Below are positions 52,800 to 61,412 of a stretch of 64,000 nt of DNA, piece after piece; position 1 is the stretch's first letter; each line of letters opens with the position of its first letter. The stretch is taken from positions 1-64,000 of the forward strand of contig NZ_JAPZTZ010000010.1 in NCBI RefSeq assembly GCF_027532945.1, read 5' to 3'. The notes under the pieces are model-generated. The model did not search any database. It was not told the DNA's origin and saw nothing but the letters and a program-made list of their open reading frames with translations. Source of the stretch: Phreatobacter sp. Its GTDB lineage: Bacteria; Pseudomonadota; Alphaproteobacteria; Rhizobiales; Phreatobacteraceae. The position numbers and the translations under genes were made by a program.

Positions 52800-52912
52800 A
52801 TTGATCGTTTGTGCAGGTGCGAAGAGGCCGGCAATCTTGCGACATACGGCATGGCGCAGCGCCTGCCACCCATAGTCTGACATTCCCACACCTCATTGCA
52901 AAGGGGGCGGCC

Positions 52913-53203
52913 ATGGCCGACCGCATGACCGATCGCGTCTATCTGCAGCGGGGCGGCATCGTCCGCCTGGAGCAGGTCGGGACGCGCGTCACCTGCCACA
53001 GCGGCGTGCTGTGGCTGACCTTCGCCGACGATCCGCGCGACGTGCTGCTGGAGGTCGGCGAGGCCTTCGTCGTCGACCGCGAGGGCCTCACCCTCGTCTG
53101 CGCCATCGCCGGACCCGCTGCGGTGGAGATCGACTGGCCGGAGGTGGCGGCCGAGGCGCCCGTGGCGGAGCCAGCCTCCGCCACCGACCGCCGGGCGGCC
53201 TGA
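52913..53203 (+). CDS. DUF2917 family protein
   Basis: 96 residues. VYLQRGGIVRLEQVGTRVTCHSGVLWLTFADDPRDVLLEVGEAFVVD is the typical beta-rich DUF2917 fold, related to cupins without metal ligands. The tail is acidic and Ala-rich. The function is unknown; members nearly always sit next to a LysR regulator, as here. ATG 52913 has AAAGGGGG about 6 bases upstream. The GNAT gene follows after 3 bases. Confidence 0.82.
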   Translation: MADRMTDRVYLQRGGIVRLEQVGTRVTCHSGVLWLTFADDPRDVLLEVGEAFVVDREGLTLVCAIAGPAAVEIDWPEVAAEAPVAEPASATDRRAA

Positions 53204-53206
53204 GCG

Positions 53207-53809
53207 ATGGCAGCCGCTCCCCTGGAGCCCGCCCGTCCGCGGCTGCCGGCGATCGCGGCGGCGCCGGTGCAGCATTTCCGCAGCCTCGCCGGCGACCTTC
53301 TCCGCATCCGGCCCTTCGCGCCCGAGGAAGCAGATCGGCTCGGCGGCCATGTGGCGGCCCTTTCGCCCGCGTCCCGGCGCGACCGCTTCCTCGGCGGCCT
53401 CGTCCAGCTGACGCCCGCTGCGGCGCGGCGTCTTATCGGTGAGCCGGGCGGGCCGGTCACCGGCCTTGCGGTGGAACGCCTCGGTGAAGGCGCGCCCCTT
53501 CTGGTCGGCGAAGGCGTGCTCGCGCTCGATGCCAGTACCATGACGGCCGAGCTCGCCTTGTCAGTCGCCGATCCCTGGCAGGGCAGGGGGATCGGCCGCA
53601 GCATCCTTGCGAGCATCGGACTGCGTGCCGCCGCGGCCGGTGCCGCGCAGCTCACCGGCGAGGTACTCCGCAGCAACCATCGCATGCAGGGGCTCGCCCG
53701 CGCCGCCGGCTTCTCGGTCGCGACGCATCCCGGGGATGCCCGGCTCATCGCCATCGCGCGGCCGCTGAGCCTTTGCCCCGGCTGGGAGGCGCTGGGCCTT
53801 GCGGCGTGA
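53207..53809 (+). CDS. GNAT-family N-acetyltransferase
   Basis: 200 residues. LRIRPFAPEEADRLGGHVAALSPASRRDRF is the N-terminal motif; ALSVADPWQGRGIGRSILASIGLRAAAAG has the acetyl-CoA loop (QGRGIG); EVLRSNHRMQGLARAAGF is the last GNAT motif. The substrate is unknown. It is 3 bases after DUF2917 and probably cotranscribed, so both may answer to the divergent LysR regulator. Confidence 0.85.
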   Translation: MAAAPLEPARPRLPAIAAAPVQHFRSLAGDLLRIRPFAPEEADRLGGHVAALSPASRRDRFLGGLVQLTPAAARRLIGEPGGPVTGLAVERLGEGAPLLVGEGVLALDASTMTAELALSVADPWQGRGIGRSILASIGLRAAAAGAAQLTGEVLRSNHRMQGLARAAGFSVATHPGDARLIAIARPLSLCPGWEALGLAA

Positions 53810-53815
53810 GGCCGC

Positions 53816-53859
53816 TTGACACGGGCGGTTCTCTGGCCATAACTAAACAATATGGTTAA
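53816..53859 (+). promoter_or_regulatory. Promoter and putative ArsR operator at the arsR-like gene start
   Basis: TTGACA (53816-53821) is a perfect -35 box; CATAAC (53838-53843) 16 bases later fits a -10 box. Transcription would begin about 53850, at or just before the ATG (53852), so the mRNA is nearly leaderless, and no ribosome site is visible. TAAC (53840-53843) and GTTA (53855-53858) form an inverted repeat in an AT-rich patch over the start codon, suited to autorepression by the ArsR-type protein. Confidence 0.55.
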
Positions 53860-54316
53860 GCAACAGACCGTTCCTCTCGACCGCACCTTCCAGGCCCTTG
53901 CCGACCCGACGCGGCGGGCGTTGCTCGCCCGTCTCGGCGAGGCCGATGCGCTGTCGATCAGCGATCTGGCGCGCCCTTTCTCCATGTCGCTGCCCGCGGT
54001 CATGAAGCATCTCGACGTCCTGAGCGAGGCTGGCCTGGTCACCCGGACCAAGACCGGGCGCACCGTCTTCTGCCAGTTGAACGCCGGCCCGATGGAGGAC
54101 GCGATGACCTGGCTCACCCGCTACCAGGTCTTCTGGACGCGCCAGCTCGACCGCCTGCAGGCCTTCCTCGAGGACGAAACATGTCCGCCCAAGCCCGCCC
54201 CCTCGACGCCGATCCCGGCCGCCGCATCGACGCCAGGCCCAGCCTCACGCTCCGGCGATGGCTCAACGCCGCCCCCACCCGCGTCTACGCGGCGTGGACG
54301 GACCCGCGGCAGCTAG
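53852..54316 (+). CDS. ArsR-family transcriptional regulator with C-terminal extension
   Basis: 154 residues. TFQALADPTRRALLARLGE, DLARPFSMSLPAVMKHLDVLSEAGLV and RTKTGRTVFCQLN form the winged-helix fold; no metal cysteines are present. The normal family ends near residue 110 (FLEDE). Here the frame runs on 44 more residues, Pro/Ser/Ala-rich, over the start of the next gene (136-base overlap). The extension looks non-functional and may come from loss of a stop. Such ArsR proteins regulate the SRPBCC gene behind them. Confidence 0.85.
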   Translation: MVKQQTVPLDRTFQALADPTRRALLARLGEADALSISDLARPFSMSLPAVMKHLDVLSEAGLVTRTKTGRTVFCQLNAGPMEDAMTWLTRYQVFWTRQLDRLQAFLEDETCPPKPAPSTPIPAAASTPGPASRSGDGSTPPPPASTRRGRTRGS

Positions 54317-54669
54317 CGCGCTGGTGGGGCCCCGGCACGCCGGAGGACATGCATGTGGTCGATCTCGACGTGCGCGTCGGTGGCCGCTTCCATGTCGGTT
54401 TCAGCTATGCCGGCGAACGCCATGACGTCTACGGCGTCTATCAGGAGGTGGTGCCGGGCGAGCGGCTGGTCTTTTCCTGGCACTGGGGCTCGACGCCGGA
54501 GCGCGTCTCGCTGGTGACGGTGCGCTGCCGGTCGGACGGGGAGGGCTGCATGCTGACCCTCATCCACGAGCAGTTCTTCGACGAGGCCGCGCGCCTCGGC
54601 CACACCCGCGGCTGGACCGCGTCCCTCAACCGCCTTGAAGCGCTGTTCGCGCGGGAGGAACGGGCATGA
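54181..54669 (+). CDS. SRPBCC-domain protein (AHSA1 family)
   Basis: 162 residues. LRRWLNAAPTRVYAAWTDPRQLARWWGPG, VDLDVRVGGRFHVGF and FDEAARLGHTRGWTASLNRLEALF are the AHSA1 motifs of the START-like hydrophobic pocket. The ligand is unknown; with an ArsR gene in front it is a common stress or catabolic pair. The start has GAGGA 5-8 bases upstream, which supports 54181 despite the overlap with the ArsR frame. It overlaps the GST gene by 4 bases (ATGA). Confidence 0.87.
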   Translation: MSAQARPLDADPGRRIDARPSLTLRRWLNAAPTRVYAAWTDPRQLARWWGPGTPEDMHVVDLDVRVGGRFHVGFSYAGERHDVYGVYQEVVPGERLVFSWHWGSTPERVSLVTVRCRSDGEGCMLTLIHEQFFDEAARLGHTRGWTASLNRLEALFAREERA

Positions 54670-55304
54670 CCGACCGTATGGTGCTGCACTATGCCGAGAC
54701 GCTGATGCCGCGGAAGGCCTGCTTCGTCGCGCGGCATCTCCGCTCGCCCGTGGACTATCGCGCGGTCGATCTTGGCCGTGGCGAACACAAGGCACCGGCA
54801 TTCCGCGGGCTCAATCCCAACGGCAAGGTGCCGGTGCTGGTCGATGGTGACCGCGTCCTGTGGGAATCCGACGCGATCATGATGCATCTCGCGCTCGCCG
54901 CCGGGTCTGATCTCTGGCCGGCCGATGGGCGCGGCGCCGTCGAGGTGCAGCGCTGGCTGAGCTGGGCGGCGCATGAGTTCAATCCGCAGGCCGGCACGCT
55001 CTATTTCGAGCACGTCATCCGGCCGCATTTCGGCATGGGCGAGGTGGATGCTGCCGCCGATGCGGCGGCCCGCAAGCGGACGCGGGCAGGGCTCGCCGTG
55101 CTCGAACGCCATCTGTCGGGCCGGACCATGCTGGTGGGGGACCGCCTGACGCTCGCCGACGTCGCCGTTGCGATCACCTTTCCATATGCGGCGCCTGCCG
55201 GCATTCCGCTTGCCGACTATCCGGCCGTGGCCAACTGGAACGCCCGCCTCGAGGCGTTGCCGTTCTGGCTCGATCCGTTCCCGGACACCGCCGCCGCCCA
55301 TTGA
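54666..55304 (+). CDS. Glutathione S-transferase family protein
   Basis: 212 residues. LHYAETLMPRKACFVARHL is the N-terminal thioredoxin-fold motif, NPNGKVPVLVDGD has the cis-Pro, ESDAIMMHLALAAG binds the gamma-glutamyl part, and VGDRLTLADVAVAITF is the C-terminal N-cap motif. It is the third gene of the ArsR-SRPBCC operon, the only GST of this window in such a setting, and probably a detoxification enzyme. A strong terminator follows. Confidence 0.88.
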   Translation: MTDRMVLHYAETLMPRKACFVARHLRSPVDYRAVDLGRGEHKAPAFRGLNPNGKVPVLVDGDRVLWESDAIMMHLALAAGSDLWPADGRGAVEVQRWLSWAAHEFNPQAGTLYFEHVIRPHFGMGEVDAAADAAARKRTRAGLAVLERHLSGRTMLVGDRLTLADVAVAITFPYAAPAGIPLADYPAVANWNARLEALPFWLDPFPDTAAAH

Positions 55305-55327
55305 CGAGGTCCAGGAGCCGGGGAACG

Positions 55328-55381
55328 GCTCCGCCCGCTCCCCCGCCGGCGGCCTGTCCGCCGGTGGCGGAGCGGTTTTTT
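55328..55381 (+). terminator. Rho-independent terminator after the ArsR-SRPBCC-GST operon
   Basis: An outer 8-bp stem GCTCCGCC (55328-55335) with GGCGGAGC (55366-55373) encloses an inner 7-bp stem CCGGCGG (55346-55352) with CCGCCGG (55358-55364). Six Ts follow at 55376-55381. It ends the plus-strand operon before the convergent beta-lactamase-like gene. Confidence 0.87.
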
Positions 55382-55385
55382 CCGT

Positions 55386-56753
55386 TCACGTCCCGAGGCG
55401 GGTCGCGACCTCCTCGGCGAAGGCGAATTCGCCGGTCATGCGGGCGCCGCCGAGCCAGACCTCCGACACCTCTCCCTCCGCATCGCGCACGCGGGTCGCC
55501 GGCTCGCCGGGCTGGTTGAAGCCGGGCGCGCGGGTGATGAGCCCGGCATCGAGGCCGGTGACGGTGATCTCGCTGACCTCCGCGAGCGGCGGGTGCAGCG
55601 ACGGCGGGCTCGCCAGAACCTTGTCCCCGGCCGGCACCAGATCCACGGCGCCCCAGAGGGTCCACCAGCGGCCGGCCCAGTCGGCCACCTCCTCGGTCGG
55701 CGCGCCGCGCGTGCGGAAGGCTTTCAGGATATGGGCGATGCCATCGACCCAGATCTGGGCCGGGCCGTCGATGGCGTTGGTGAGCACGGAGATGGCGATG
55801 TCCTCGGCCGGCAGGACCGCCGTGCGCGACAGGGTGCCGGCGAAGGAGCCGGAATGGCCGAACCAGTCCCATCCCGCCACGGTGCCGGAGATGGTGCCGA
55901 GGCCATAGTAGCGCTCCAGCGTGCTCTCGCCGTCACGCCAGTGGCGACGGGTCATGTCGCGGCGTGCGCTTGGCGAGAGCAGAGCCGCGGGCGATGCGGG
56001 TGAGAGCTGCGAGAAGAAGCGGGCGAGGTCGGCGGCGGTCGCAACGAAGCCGGTGGCCGAGGCGAGATCGGCGGTCGGGGCATCGCCGGGAATGACGAGG
56101 CGGCGGCCATAGGGCAGGCGGGTCGAGTGGCCCTTGGCGAGCGTGCCGGCATTCATCAGGCCGATATCGGCATAGGTCTCGGTGAGGCCGGCCACCGCCA
56201 CGATCTCGCGCATGATCCAGTCGCGATAGTGCTCGCCGGTCACCGCCTCGATGACGAGGCCGAGAATGCCATAGCCATGGTTGGAATATTTGAACCGCTG
56301 GCCGGCCGGCAGGGGCGGAGCCAGAGCCAACTCGGCCTTCAGCTGCGCGGCGGTGAGGAAGGGCCGCGTGCCCGGGAAATAGCCGGCATCGGCGCCGTCG
56401 CGGACATAGCCGCCGCTGTGGGACAGAAGCTGGGAGAGCGTTGCGGCGGCAGCGTCCTCATGCAGCCCCTGCACGAAGGTCCCCGCCGCATCGTCGAGGC
56501 GCAGCAGGCCGCGATCCCTGAGCTTGAGGATGCCGGCGGCAGTGAAGGTTTTTGAATGCGAGGCAACGCGGAACCGGTGCCGGGGGGTGAGCGCCTCGCC
56601 CGAGCCGAGATCGGCCGTGCCGAAGGCCTCCTCCAGCACGACCTCGCCGCGATGGGCGATGGCGATCGAGCAGCCGGGCTGGTCGACATGCTGGACCTGG
56701 AAGTCGATCCAGCGCGGCACATAGTCGAGCGCAGCCTTGAGCCAGGCGTCCAT
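55386..56753 (-). CDS. Serine hydrolase of the beta-lactamase/penicillin-binding family (class C fold)
   Basis: 455 residues. Ser65 and Lys68 in ASHSKTF form the SxxK motif; YSNHGYG (near 155) is the YxN motif; HSGSFAG is the third (KTG-like) block. About 120 residues after the fold form a C-terminal lipocalin-like extension (ISEITVTGLDAGLI region). No signal peptide is visible, so it is probably cytosolic. It hydrolyses esters, peptides or amides; the substrate is unknown. ATG 56753 is chosen over the GTG at 56792. It runs leftward, 101 bases after the M20 gene. Confidence 0.82.
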   Translation of the reverse strand: MDAWLKAALDYVPRWIDFQVQHVDQPGCSIAIAHRGEVVLEEAFGTADLGSGEALTPRHRFRVASHSKTFTAAGILKLRDRGLLRLDDAAGTFVQGLHEDAAAATLSQLLSHSGGYVRDGADAGYFPGTRPFLTAAQLKAELALAPPLPAGQRFKYSNHGYGILGLVIEAVTGEHYRDWIMREIVAVAGLTETYADIGLMNAGTLAKGHSTRLPYGRRLVIPGDAPTADLASATGFVATAADLARFFSQLSPASPAALLSPSARRDMTRRHWRDGESTLERYYGLGTISGTVAGWDWFGHSGSFAGTLSRTAVLPAEDIAISVLTNAIDGPAQIWVDGIAHILKAFRTRGAPTEEVADWAGRWWTLWGAVDLVPAGDKVLASPPSLHPPLAEVSEITVTGLDAGLITRAPGFNQPGEPATRVRDAEGEVSEVWLGGARMTGEFAFAEEVATRLGT

Positions 56754-56854
56754 GATCCGATCCCCGTCTTCGGTGTCGGTGGACTGTGGCACGGCCGCGG
56801 GCCCACGGCCAAGCGGCGCCGCTCCCTATGGTGAAGCGGCGCCGCGGCGGGGCG

Positions 56855-58015
56855 TCAGGCGGCGGCGAGCTTCTTCTCGATCACGCGGGCATAGAAGGCC
56901 GCCGCATAGGGCAGGAGCTTGTCGTTGAAGTCGTAGGCGGGGTTGTGGACCTGGGCGGAATCGCCGTTGCCGATGTTGATATAGGCGCCGGGCACCTTCT
57001 CCAGCATGAAGGAGAAGTCCTCCGAGCCCATGATGAGGCTGCGGTTGCGGTCGACATGCTCCTCGCCGACGAGTTCCGCCGCGATATCGGCGGCGAAATC
57101 GGCATGTTCCGGGGTGTTGTAGAGGGGGGCGAAGATCAGCCGCCAGTCGACTTCCGCCGTGGCGCCGAAGCCTGCCGCGACGCCCTTGGCCATGCGGCGC
57201 ATGTTGTCCTCGATCAGCTTGCCGATCTCGGGCTTGAAGTAGCGGGCGGTGCCGCGGATCCAAGCCGTGTCGGGCACGACGTTATAGGCATCGCCCCCTT
57301 CGATCCGCGTCACCGAGATGACGCCCTGGTCCACCGCGCCGATATTGCGGGAGACGATGGACTGCAGCGCGGTGACGATCTGGCAGGCGGTCAGCACCGG
57401 GTCGACGGAATGTTCAGGGTGGGCGCCGTGGGAGCCGCGGCCCTGCACCTTGATGTCGAAGAAGGCACCGCCGGCCATCATCGGGCCCGGCCGGATCGCG
57501 AACTTGCCGACATCAAGCTTCGGCGAGTTGTGGAAGCCGAAGACCGCGTCGCAGGGGAAGCGGTCGAAGAGGCCGTCAGCCAGCATGGCACTGGCCCCGC
57601 CGACGCCCTCCTCGGCGGGCTGGAAGATGAGGGTGACGGTGCCGTCGAAGTTCTTCGTCTCGGCGAGGTACTTGGCGGCGCCCAGCATGCTCGCGGTGTG
57701 GCCGTCATGGCCGCAGGCATGCATGCGGTTCTCGTATTTCGAGCGATAGGCGAGCTGGGTGATCTCGTGCATCGGCAGCGCGTCCATGTCACAGCGCAGG
57801 CCGATGGAGCGCGGCGAGGTGCCGACCTTGAGGCGGCCGACGACACCGGTCTTGCCGACATTGCGATGGACCTCGTAGCCCCAGCCCTCCAGCGCCTTGG
57901 CGACGATCTCGGAGGTGCGCTTCTCCTCGAAGCCGATCTCGGGATGGGCATGGAAATCGTGTCGCCAGGCGGTCATTTCGGGGGCGAGGGCGATGATCTT
58001 GTCGGGAAGGGCCAT
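56855..58015 (-). CDS. M20-family amidohydrolase (hippurate hydrolase/IAA-amino acid hydrolase type)
   Basis: 386 residues. HDFHAHPEIGFEEKRT begins the family. CDMDALPM, CGHDGHTASMLGAAKYL, FQPAEEGVGGASAML and GSEDFSFMLEKVPGAYINIG supply the metal ligands. It removes acyl groups from N-acyl amino acids. ATG 58015 is used. It is divergent from the amidase (205 bases) and followed by the beta-lactamase-like gene, so an N-acyl or peptide-utilising group is suggested. Confidence 0.9.
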   Translation of the reverse strand: MALPDKIIALAPEMTAWRHDFHAHPEIGFEEKRTSEIVAKALEGWGYEVHRNVGKTGVVGRLKVGTSPRSIGLRCDMDALPMHEITQLAYRSKYENRMHACGHDGHTASMLGAAKYLAETKNFDGTVTLIFQPAEEGVGGASAMLADGLFDRFPCDAVFGFHNSPKLDVGKFAIRPGPMMAGGAFFDIKVQGRGSHGAHPEHSVDPVLTACQIVTALQSIVSRNIGAVDQGVISVTRIEGGDAYNVVPDTAWIRGTARYFKPEIGKLIEDNMRRMAKGVAAGFGATAEVDWRLIFAPLYNTPEHADFAADIAAELVGEEHVDRNRSLIMGSEDFSFMLEKVPGAYINIGNGDSAQVHNPAYDFNDKLLPYAAAFYARVIEKKLAAA

Positions 58016-58220
58016 GGCTGATCCAGAACGCGCAGAGGGGGCAGGCTCGCCCCGAAGCGCAAACCTTAGCCGGGTGCCGTGGAGCCGGCCATGCGGTCGG
58101 CGGAAAGGCTGCCGTCCGAGCCATGCGTGGCAGCCATGCCTTGGCCTCCGCCGCGTTGCACAACCCGCTACCGGCCGACAGGATGCAGCATCTGCGACCG
58201 TGCCTGGAAAGTGCCCGACC

Positions 58221-59711
58221 ATGGAACCCTGCGACCTCACCGCCATCGAGGCCCGCCGCCTCATCGGGTCGAAGAAGCTCTCGCCGACCGAGTTGCTGGA
58301 GAGCTGCCTTGCCCGCATCGATGCGGTGGACCCGGCGGTGAACTGCATGGTGGCGCGGGACGATGCGGCGGCGCGGGCGGCGGCGAAGGACGCCGAGGCT
58401 GCGGTGATGCGCGGCGAGGCCTTGGGGGCGCTCCACGGCCTTCCCGTGGGCGTGAAGGACCTTGAGAACACTGAGGGCCTGCGCACCACCTATGGCAGCG
58501 TGCTGTTCAAGGATTTCGTGCCGCCCGAGGACCAGCTCATCGTCCGGTCGGTGCGCGAGGCCGGCGCCATCATCGCCGGCAAGACCAACACGCCGGAATG
58601 GGGCGCGGGAGCCAACACCCGCAATGCCGTCTATGGCGCGACGGGCAATCCCTTCGATCCGACGAAATCGGCCGCCGGCTCCTCCGGCGGGTCGGGTGTC
58701 GCTCTGGCCTGCGGCATGGTGCCGATCGCCACCGGCTCGGATACGGGCGGCTCGCTGCGCAACCCCGCCGCCTTCAACGGCATTGTCGGCTTCCGGCCCT
58801 CGCCGGGCCTGGTGCCGAGCGACAAGCGGCCGCTCGGCTGGAACCCCTTGAGCGTGCTCGGGCCGATGGCCCGCACCGTGCCGGATCTCTGCCTCCTGCT
58901 CTCCACCATGGTGTCGGACGATGCCTGCGATCCGCTGGCGACGACGATCCGCGGCAAGACCGTGCGCCGTCCCGAAGACTTCGCCGTGCCGGCCGAAATT
59001 GACCTCGCCGGGCTCAAGGTGGCGGTGACCCCGGATTTCGGCTTCTCGCCGACCGAGAACCATATCCGCGAGGTCTTCGCCGAGAAGGTCGGGCTCTTCG
59101 CCCATCTCTTCGGCGCCGTCGACGATGCGACGCCCGATTGCACCGGCACCGACGAGACCTTTGAGGTTCTGCGCTCGGTGGCTTTCATGGCGGGCATGTA
59201 CGAGCGGGTGCGCGACACGCCCGAGCTCGTCGGCCCGAACGTGCGCGCCAATGTGGAGGAGGGGCTCACCTATTCCGCCCTCGACGTGACCCGGGCGCTG
59301 AAGCAGCAGACCGTGCTCTACAAGACCTGGCAGCAGTTCTTCGGCAAATATGACGTCATCCTGTCGCCGGCGGTGACGCTGAGCCCCCGGCCCTGGTCGG
59401 AGCTCTTCCCCGCCGAGATCGACGGCAAGGCGACGCGGACCTATTTCCACTGGCTCGCCAATGCCTATGCGGTGACGACGGTGGGCCATCCCGCCATCTC
59501 GCTGCCCGTCGGCCTCGACCGGGCCGGCATGCCCTTCGGCCTGCAGATCGTCGGGCCGCGTGGCGGCGACGCCAAGGTGCTGGCGGTGGCCGCGGCGCTG
59601 GAGCGCGAGCTTGCCGGCGACAAGCGCACCGCGCGGCCCGTGCCGAATATCGCCGCGCTCGCCAAGGCCCAGCCCATCAGCGCCATGCCGGGCTTCCTCG
59701 GTTTCGACTGA
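58221..59711 (+). CDS. Amidase (amidase-signature family)
   Basis: 496 residues. Lys79 in PVGVKDLENTEG, and the two serines in AAGSSGGSGVAL and GSDTGGSLRNPAAF, give the Ser-cisSer-Lys triad. WHPAISLPVG-type ends (GHPAISLPVGLDRAGMPFGLQIVG) are typical. It differs from GatA at 17.9 kb in having no GatB/C partners; it splits an amide to acid plus ammonia. The binding protein follows 81 bases later on the same strand and may deliver its substrate. Confidence 0.88.
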   Translation: MEPCDLTAIEARRLIGSKKLSPTELLESCLARIDAVDPAVNCMVARDDAAARAAAKDAEAAVMRGEALGALHGLPVGVKDLENTEGLRTTYGSVLFKDFVPPEDQLIVRSVREAGAIIAGKTNTPEWGAGANTRNAVYGATGNPFDPTKSAAGSSGGSGVALACGMVPIATGSDTGGSLRNPAAFNGIVGFRPSPGLVPSDKRPLGWNPLSVLGPMARTVPDLCLLLSTMVSDDACDPLATTIRGKTVRRPEDFAVPAEIDLAGLKVAVTPDFGFSPTENHIREVFAEKVGLFAHLFGAVDDATPDCTGTDETFEVLRSVAFMAGMYERVRDTPELVGPNVRANVEEGLTYSALDVTRALKQQTVLYKTWQQFFGKYDVILSPAVTLSPRPWSELFPAEIDGKATRTYFHWLANAYAVTTVGHPAISLPVGLDRAGMPFGLQIVGPRGGDAKVLAVAAALERELAGDKRTARPVPNIAALAKAQPISAMPGFLGFD

Positions 59712-59792
59712 CACGGCCATTGCCAGAGGCCCGGCGCGGCGCGACCATCCGCGCTGGCCATTCATTTCCAACGACCCATGAGGATCTGATCG

Positions 59793-61370
59793 ATGTTTTT
59801 GAACCGACGGACGCTGGTGAAGGGAGCGGCGGCGACGCTGGTGGCAGCGCCGGCCCTGGCGCAGGATTGGCGCGGAACCACGCTGCGTTTCATCCCGCAG
59901 GCGAACCTCTCCTCGCTCGACCCGATCTGGACGACGGCCACCGTCACCAACAATCACGGCTACTACGTCTATGACACGCTCTACGCCGCGGACATGGACT
60001 TCGTGGCGAAGCCGCAGATGGCCGAGGGCCATGAGGTGCTCGACAATGGCCTTCGCTGGCGCTTCAAGCTGCGCGCGGGGCTCAAGTTCCACGATGGCGA
60101 GCCGGTCCGGGCGCAGGATTGCATTGCCTCGATCATGCGCTGGACGCAGCGCGACGCTTTCGGCCAGCTGGTTGGCCGCGTCGTAGACGGCTGGACCGTC
60201 GTCGACGACCGCACCTTCGAGCTCAAGCTGAAGCGGCCCTTCCCGCTGTTGCTCGACGCGCTCGGCAAGCCCGACACGCCGGCCTTCATCATGCCGGAGC
60301 GCCATGCCAAGACCGATGCTAACCGCCAGGTGACGGAGATGGTGGGCTCCGGTCCCTATCGTTTCCTCGCGGCCGAGTACAATTCGGGCAGCCGGGTGGT
60401 CTATGAGAAATTCGCGGATTATGTGCCGCGCGCCGAGCCCGCGAGCCGCGGCGCCGGCGGCAAGGTCGGCCATTTCCAGCGCATCGAGTGGCACATCCTC
60501 CCCGATCCCTCGACCGCCGCCAATGCGCTGACCCGGGGCGAGATGGACTGGTGGGAGCGCCCGCCGGCCGACCTCCAGCCGCTGCTCGCCCGTAACCGCG
60601 ACGTCGTGCGCGAGGTGACGGACGCCTCTGGCCGCATCGCCATCATGCGGCTCAACCACCTGCATCCGCCCTTCAACAATCCGAAGGTGCGCGCCGCCGT
60701 CCGCATGGCGGTGATGCAGGAGGACTACATGCGGGCGACCCAGGGCGACGACACGTCGGCCTGGCAGCTCTGCCGCAGCCTCTGGCCGAAGGGCACGGCC
60801 TATTACAATGGCGAGCAGGAAGACCTGATGCCCCAGTCGATCGCCCGGGCGACCGAGGCGCTGAAGGCCTCCGGCTATGCCGGCGAGAAGGTCGTCATCA
60901 TCAACCCGACCGATTTCCCCGACATCGGGCCGCTCGGCCAGGTCACCGCCGACATCCTCAAGCGCATCGGCATGAATGTCGAACTCGCCGAGACCGACTG
61001 GGGCACGGTCATCCAGCGCCGCGGCAGCCGCGAGCCGGTCGACAAGGGCGGCTGGAGCATCTTCCACACGACCGGCCCGGCGCCGGGTTGGGGCACGCCC
61101 GCGACCTCGCTGCTGGTGCGCGGCCAGGGCGCCCGCGGCTGGTTCGGCTGGTGGGAGAGCGCGAAGGCCGAGCAGCTGACGCAGGAATGGCTCGATGCGC
61201 CGGACGAGGCCGGCCAGAAGAAGGCGGCGCGCGAACTCGGCCGCCTGGCGCTGGAGGAGGTCGCGACCGTGCCGCTCGGCCAGTTCACCCTGCGCACCGC
61301 CTATCGCAGGACGCTGACCGGCATGCCGCACGGCTCGGCGCCCTATCCGTGGAGCGTCAAGCGCGCGTGA
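59793..61370 (+). CDS. Family 5 substrate-binding protein without its own permeases
   Basis: 525 residues. The leader MFLNRRTLVKGAAATLVAAP has a twin-arginine motif (NRRTLVKG). HEVLDNGLRWRFKLRAGLKFHDGEPVRAQDCIASIMRW, FNNPKVRAAVRMAVMQEDYM and MNVELAETDWGTVIQRR are SBP_bac_5 features. It captures peptides or similar in the periplasm. Unlike the one at 42.1 kb, no permease or ATPase follows; it may use that importer. ATG 59793 is used. It converges on the antiporter gene. Confidence 0.88.
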   Translation: MFLNRRTLVKGAAATLVAAPALAQDWRGTTLRFIPQANLSSLDPIWTTATVTNNHGYYVYDTLYAADMDFVAKPQMAEGHEVLDNGLRWRFKLRAGLKFHDGEPVRAQDCIASIMRWTQRDAFGQLVGRVVDGWTVVDDRTFELKLKRPFPLLLDALGKPDTPAFIMPERHAKTDANRQVTEMVGSGPYRFLAAEYNSGSRVVYEKFADYVPRAEPASRGAGGKVGHFQRIEWHILPDPSTAANALTRGEMDWWERPPADLQPLLARNRDVVREVTDASGRIAIMRLNHLHPPFNNPKVRAAVRMAVMQEDYMRATQGDDTSAWQLCRSLWPKGTAYYNGEQEDLMPQSIARATEALKASGYAGEKVVIINPTDFPDIGPLGQVTADILKRIGMNVELAETDWGTVIQRRGSREPVDKGGWSIFHTTGPAPGWGTPATSLLVRGQGARGWFGWWESAKAEQLTQEWLDAPDEAGQKKAARELGRLALEEVATVPLGQFTLRTAYRRTLTGMPHGSAPYPWSVKRA

Positions 61371-61380
61371 GGGCGAGGGG

Positions 61381-61400
61381 GGCGGGCTCCCGGTCCCGCC
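61381..61400. terminator. Hairpin at the binding protein/antiporter convergent junction
   Basis: GGCGGG (61381-61386) pairs with CCCGCC (61395-61400) around an eight-base loop, 11 bases after one stop and 13 before the other. No T-run; a weak bidirectional terminator at best. Confidence 0.35.
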
Positions 61401-61412
61401 TGCCTCCGCTTG

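Noticed and set aside
57789-61331. A 1180-codon open frame on the minus strand and other very long antisense frames (for example 19353-21845 and 24430-26055)
   Set aside because: They lie opposite well-recognised genes (amidase, binding protein, MFS/spermidine synthase, gatB). They arise from high GC content, lack ribosome sites and resemble no protein.
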